13,136 bases of DNA, taken from contig DATMSA010000061.1 of NCBI GenBank assembly GCA_035565675.1, forward strand, positions 1 to 13,136. Reading direction: 5' to 3'. Below, piece after piece: positions 12,202-13,136 of this stretch. The stretch is from Capillimicrobium sp035565675 (GTDB lineage Bacteria > Actinomycetota > Thermoleophilia > Solirubrobacterales > Solirubrobacteraceae). A model generated the notes under the pieces. The model ran no database searches, was not told the origin of the DNA, and worked only from the letters and a program-made list of their open reading frames with translations. Both the position numbers and the translations under genes were made by a program. Every line of letters starts with the position of its first letter. Positions within the stretch are counted from its first letter, which is position 1.

Positions 12202-12786
12202 ATGCGACGCCTGATCCTGCCGCTCCTGGCCGCCGCCGCGCTCGCGGGCGCCGGCTGCGGGGGCGATGACGACGACACGACGACCGCGAACATCCCCAGC
12301 GGGAACGCGCCGGCCGGGACGACGACCGCGCCCGCCGAGCCCGAGGACGGGACCGACACGGGCGAGAGCACGACGCCGACGACCGGCACCGACACGACGC
12401 AGGACCCGTCGCTCGCGCAGAAGCCGGAGGTCGAGGTGCCCGACGGCCCCGCGCCGAAGGAGCTCGTCGTCGAGGACCTCGTCGAGGGGACCGGTCCGGA
12501 GGCCAAGGCCGGCGACACCGTCACCGTCGACTACGTCGGCGTGCTCTACGACGACGGCGAGCAGTTCGACGCCTCGTGGGACAGCGGCCAGCCGTTCACG
12601 TTCGAGCTCGGCGCCGGCAACGTCATCGAGGGCTGGGACCAGGGCGTCGAGGGGATGAAGGTCGGCGGCCGCCGCCAGCTCATCATCCCGCCGAACCTGG
12701 CGTACGGCACCGAGGGCGCGCCGCCGACGATCCCGGCGAACGCGACGCTCGTGTTCGTCGTGGACCTCAAGGAGATCGCCGGCTGA
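12202..12786 (+). CDS. FKBP-type peptidyl-prolyl cis-trans isomerase, predicted lipoprotein
   Basis: Isomerises Xaa-Pro bonds to help fold exported proteins. The 194 aa begin with a signal peptide (MRRLILPLLAAAALAGAG) ending at Cys19 in LAGAGCGG. The lipobox is imperfect because Leu is at -5 rather than -3, but Cys-Gly-Gly followed by acidic residues is typical of anchored lipoproteins. Residues 22-70 are a Thr/Asp/Gly/Pro-rich flexible linker. The FKBP domain spans about 88-193 and keeps the binding-pocket residues of FKBP12: Tyr111, Phe122-Asp123, Phe132, Val141-Ile142, Trp145, Tyr168 and Phe185. It should therefore be catalytically competent and drug-binding. The ATG at 12202 has no SD and follows TAGCCT by 9 nt. 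Its last codons contain AAGGAG, the apparent SD of the next gene, and its TGA overlaps that gene's presumed start. Confidence 0.93.
   Translation: MRRLILPLLAAAALAGAGCGGDDDDTTTANIPSGNAPAGTTTAPAEPEDGTDTGESTTPTTGTDTTQDPSLAQKPEVEVPDGPAPKELVVEDLVEGTGPEAKAGDTVTVDYVGVLYDDGEQFDASWDSGQPFTFELGAGNVIEGWDQGVEGMKVGGRRQLIIPPNLAYGTEGAPPTIPANATLVFVVDLKEIAG
12769..12774 (+). promoter_or_regulatory. Shine-Dalgarno AAGGAG for the M20 peptidase gene
   Basis: AAGGAG lies inside the last FKBP codons and is 8 nt before CTG at 12783, an ideal spacing. It matters because the M20 frame has no ATG, GTG or TTG near this point, so it is the best guide to the start. Confidence 0.6.
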
Positions 12787-13136
12787 CGCCGGCCGCGCCG
12801 CACCCCGCGCCGGACGCGGTCGACGCGCTCGTCGCCGACGCGCTGGAGATCTGCGCGGTCGCGGCGCCCACGTTCGCGGAGGGCGAGCGCGCCGCGCTGG
12901 TGGCCGCGAAGCTCGCGGACGCCGCCGGCGCGGCGCCGCGCGTCGACGCCGCCGGCAACGTGCTGGCGGCGTTCGGCCCGGCCGCGGCCGCCGACCGTCC
13001 CGCCGCCATCGTCGCCGCCCACCTCGACACGGTCTTCGCGGCCGGCACGCCGCTGCGGCCCCGGCGCGAGGGCGACCGGCTCCTCGGCCCCGGGATCGGC
13101 GACGACTCGCTCGCCGTCGCCGCGCTCGTCCACCTC
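12783..13136 (+). CDS. M20-family metallopeptidase, N-terminal part (C-terminus beyond window), probable CTG start
   Basis: Zinc-dependent exopeptidase or amidohydrolase of clan MH; 118 residues are visible and the frame runs off the right edge. Recognisable are LEICAVAAPTFAEGERA (21-37), the usual N-terminal P-T/S-x-x-E motif; D-A-A-G-N-V (55-60); HLDTVF (80-85), in which His80 is a metal ligand and Asp82 the catalytic orienting residue; and GPGIGDDSLAVAAL (102-115), in which Asp107 should bridge the two metals. The frame has no ATG, GTG or TTG between the late FKBP gene and GTG at 12900, which would delete the conserved P-T-F-x-E-G-E motif. CTG at 12783 has AAGGAG 8 nt upstream and overlaps the FKBP stop as CTGA, like the other NTGA junctions here. 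Substrate specificity (aminoacylase, tripeptidase or carboxypeptidase) cannot be told from this part. Confidence 0.8.
   Translation, partial: MTPAAPHPAPDAVDALVADALEICAVAAPTFAEGERAALVAAKLADAAGAAPRVDAAGNVLAAFGPAAAADRPAAIVAAHLDTVFAAGTPLRPRREGDRLLGPGIGDDSLAVAALVHL

Noticed and set aside
12900..12902. GTG at 12900 as the M20 start
   Set aside because: It would remove the conserved N-terminal motif residues and has no SD; the reading frame is clearly coding before it.
1..13136. CRISPR arrays, insertion sequences, integrase or att sites, toxin-antitoxin pairs, rRNA
   Set aside because: None found: no spaced repeats of CRISPR type, no transposase motifs, no terminal inverted repeats, and the composition is even throughout. 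The tRNA shows no partial 3' duplicate in the window that would mark an integrated element.

Overview
This is a very GC-rich, densely packed bacterial chromosome segment. The codon bias (G/C at nearly every third position), GTG/TTG starts, TANNNT -10 boxes just upstream of starts without Shine-Dalgarno (SD) sequences, and the protein families point to an actinobacterium. By the look of its proteins I would guess class Thermoleophilia (Solirubrobacterales); that placement is inference. I see no insertion sequence, phage gene, CRISPR array or composition break. It reads as ordinary core or near-core chromosome with several unusual proteins and start sites.

Layout. (1) 1-2838, minus: a tightly coupled three-gene surface-glycan operon, read GT2 glycosyltransferase, GT4 glycosyltransferase, then a CsaB-like polysaccharide pyruvyl transferase that runs off the left edge. 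A perfect Crp/GlxR-type site lies about 180 bp upstream. (2) 3060-5743, minus: a short pterin-4a-carbinolamine dehydratase translationally coupled to a large secreted protein joining a nitrilase-like domain, with Ser in place of the nucleophile Cys, to a C-terminal region with three Asp boxes. (3) 5756-7383, plus: a cytoplasmic BtuF-like binding protein overlapping a MOSC-domain protein. It diverges from the dehydratase with only 12 bp between the two start codons. (4) 7385-9084, minus: a zinc-ribbon rhomboid protease and a short-chain dehydrogenase. (5) 9146-11253, minus: a PlsC-type acyltransferase fused to a degenerate GpsA-like domain, then an ECF-type sigma factor and a small single-TM protein that overlaps it and may be its partner. 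(6) 11300-13136, plus: a conserved hypothetical protein, tRNA-Thr(UGU), a structured intergenic region, an FKBP-type prolyl isomerase lipoprotein and the start of an M20 metallopeptidase.

How it is expressed. Most genes inside operons have a clear SD and overlap the previous gene by four bases (NTGA). Most apparent first genes lack an SD and have a TANNNT hexamer 7-11 nt before the start, which suggests leaderless or near-leaderless transcripts. The M20 gene fits the coupled pattern (AAGGAG, 8 nt, then the overlap) but its start codon would be CTG.

The most notable points are the Cys-to-Ser nitrilase/Asp-box fusion, the PlsC fusion to a GpsA-like domain that has lost its catalytic lysines, the CTG start, the Crp/GlxR-like operator of the glycan operon, and the sigma factor paired with a non-canonical one-TM protein. 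I found no clearly new multi-gene defence or mobile system.
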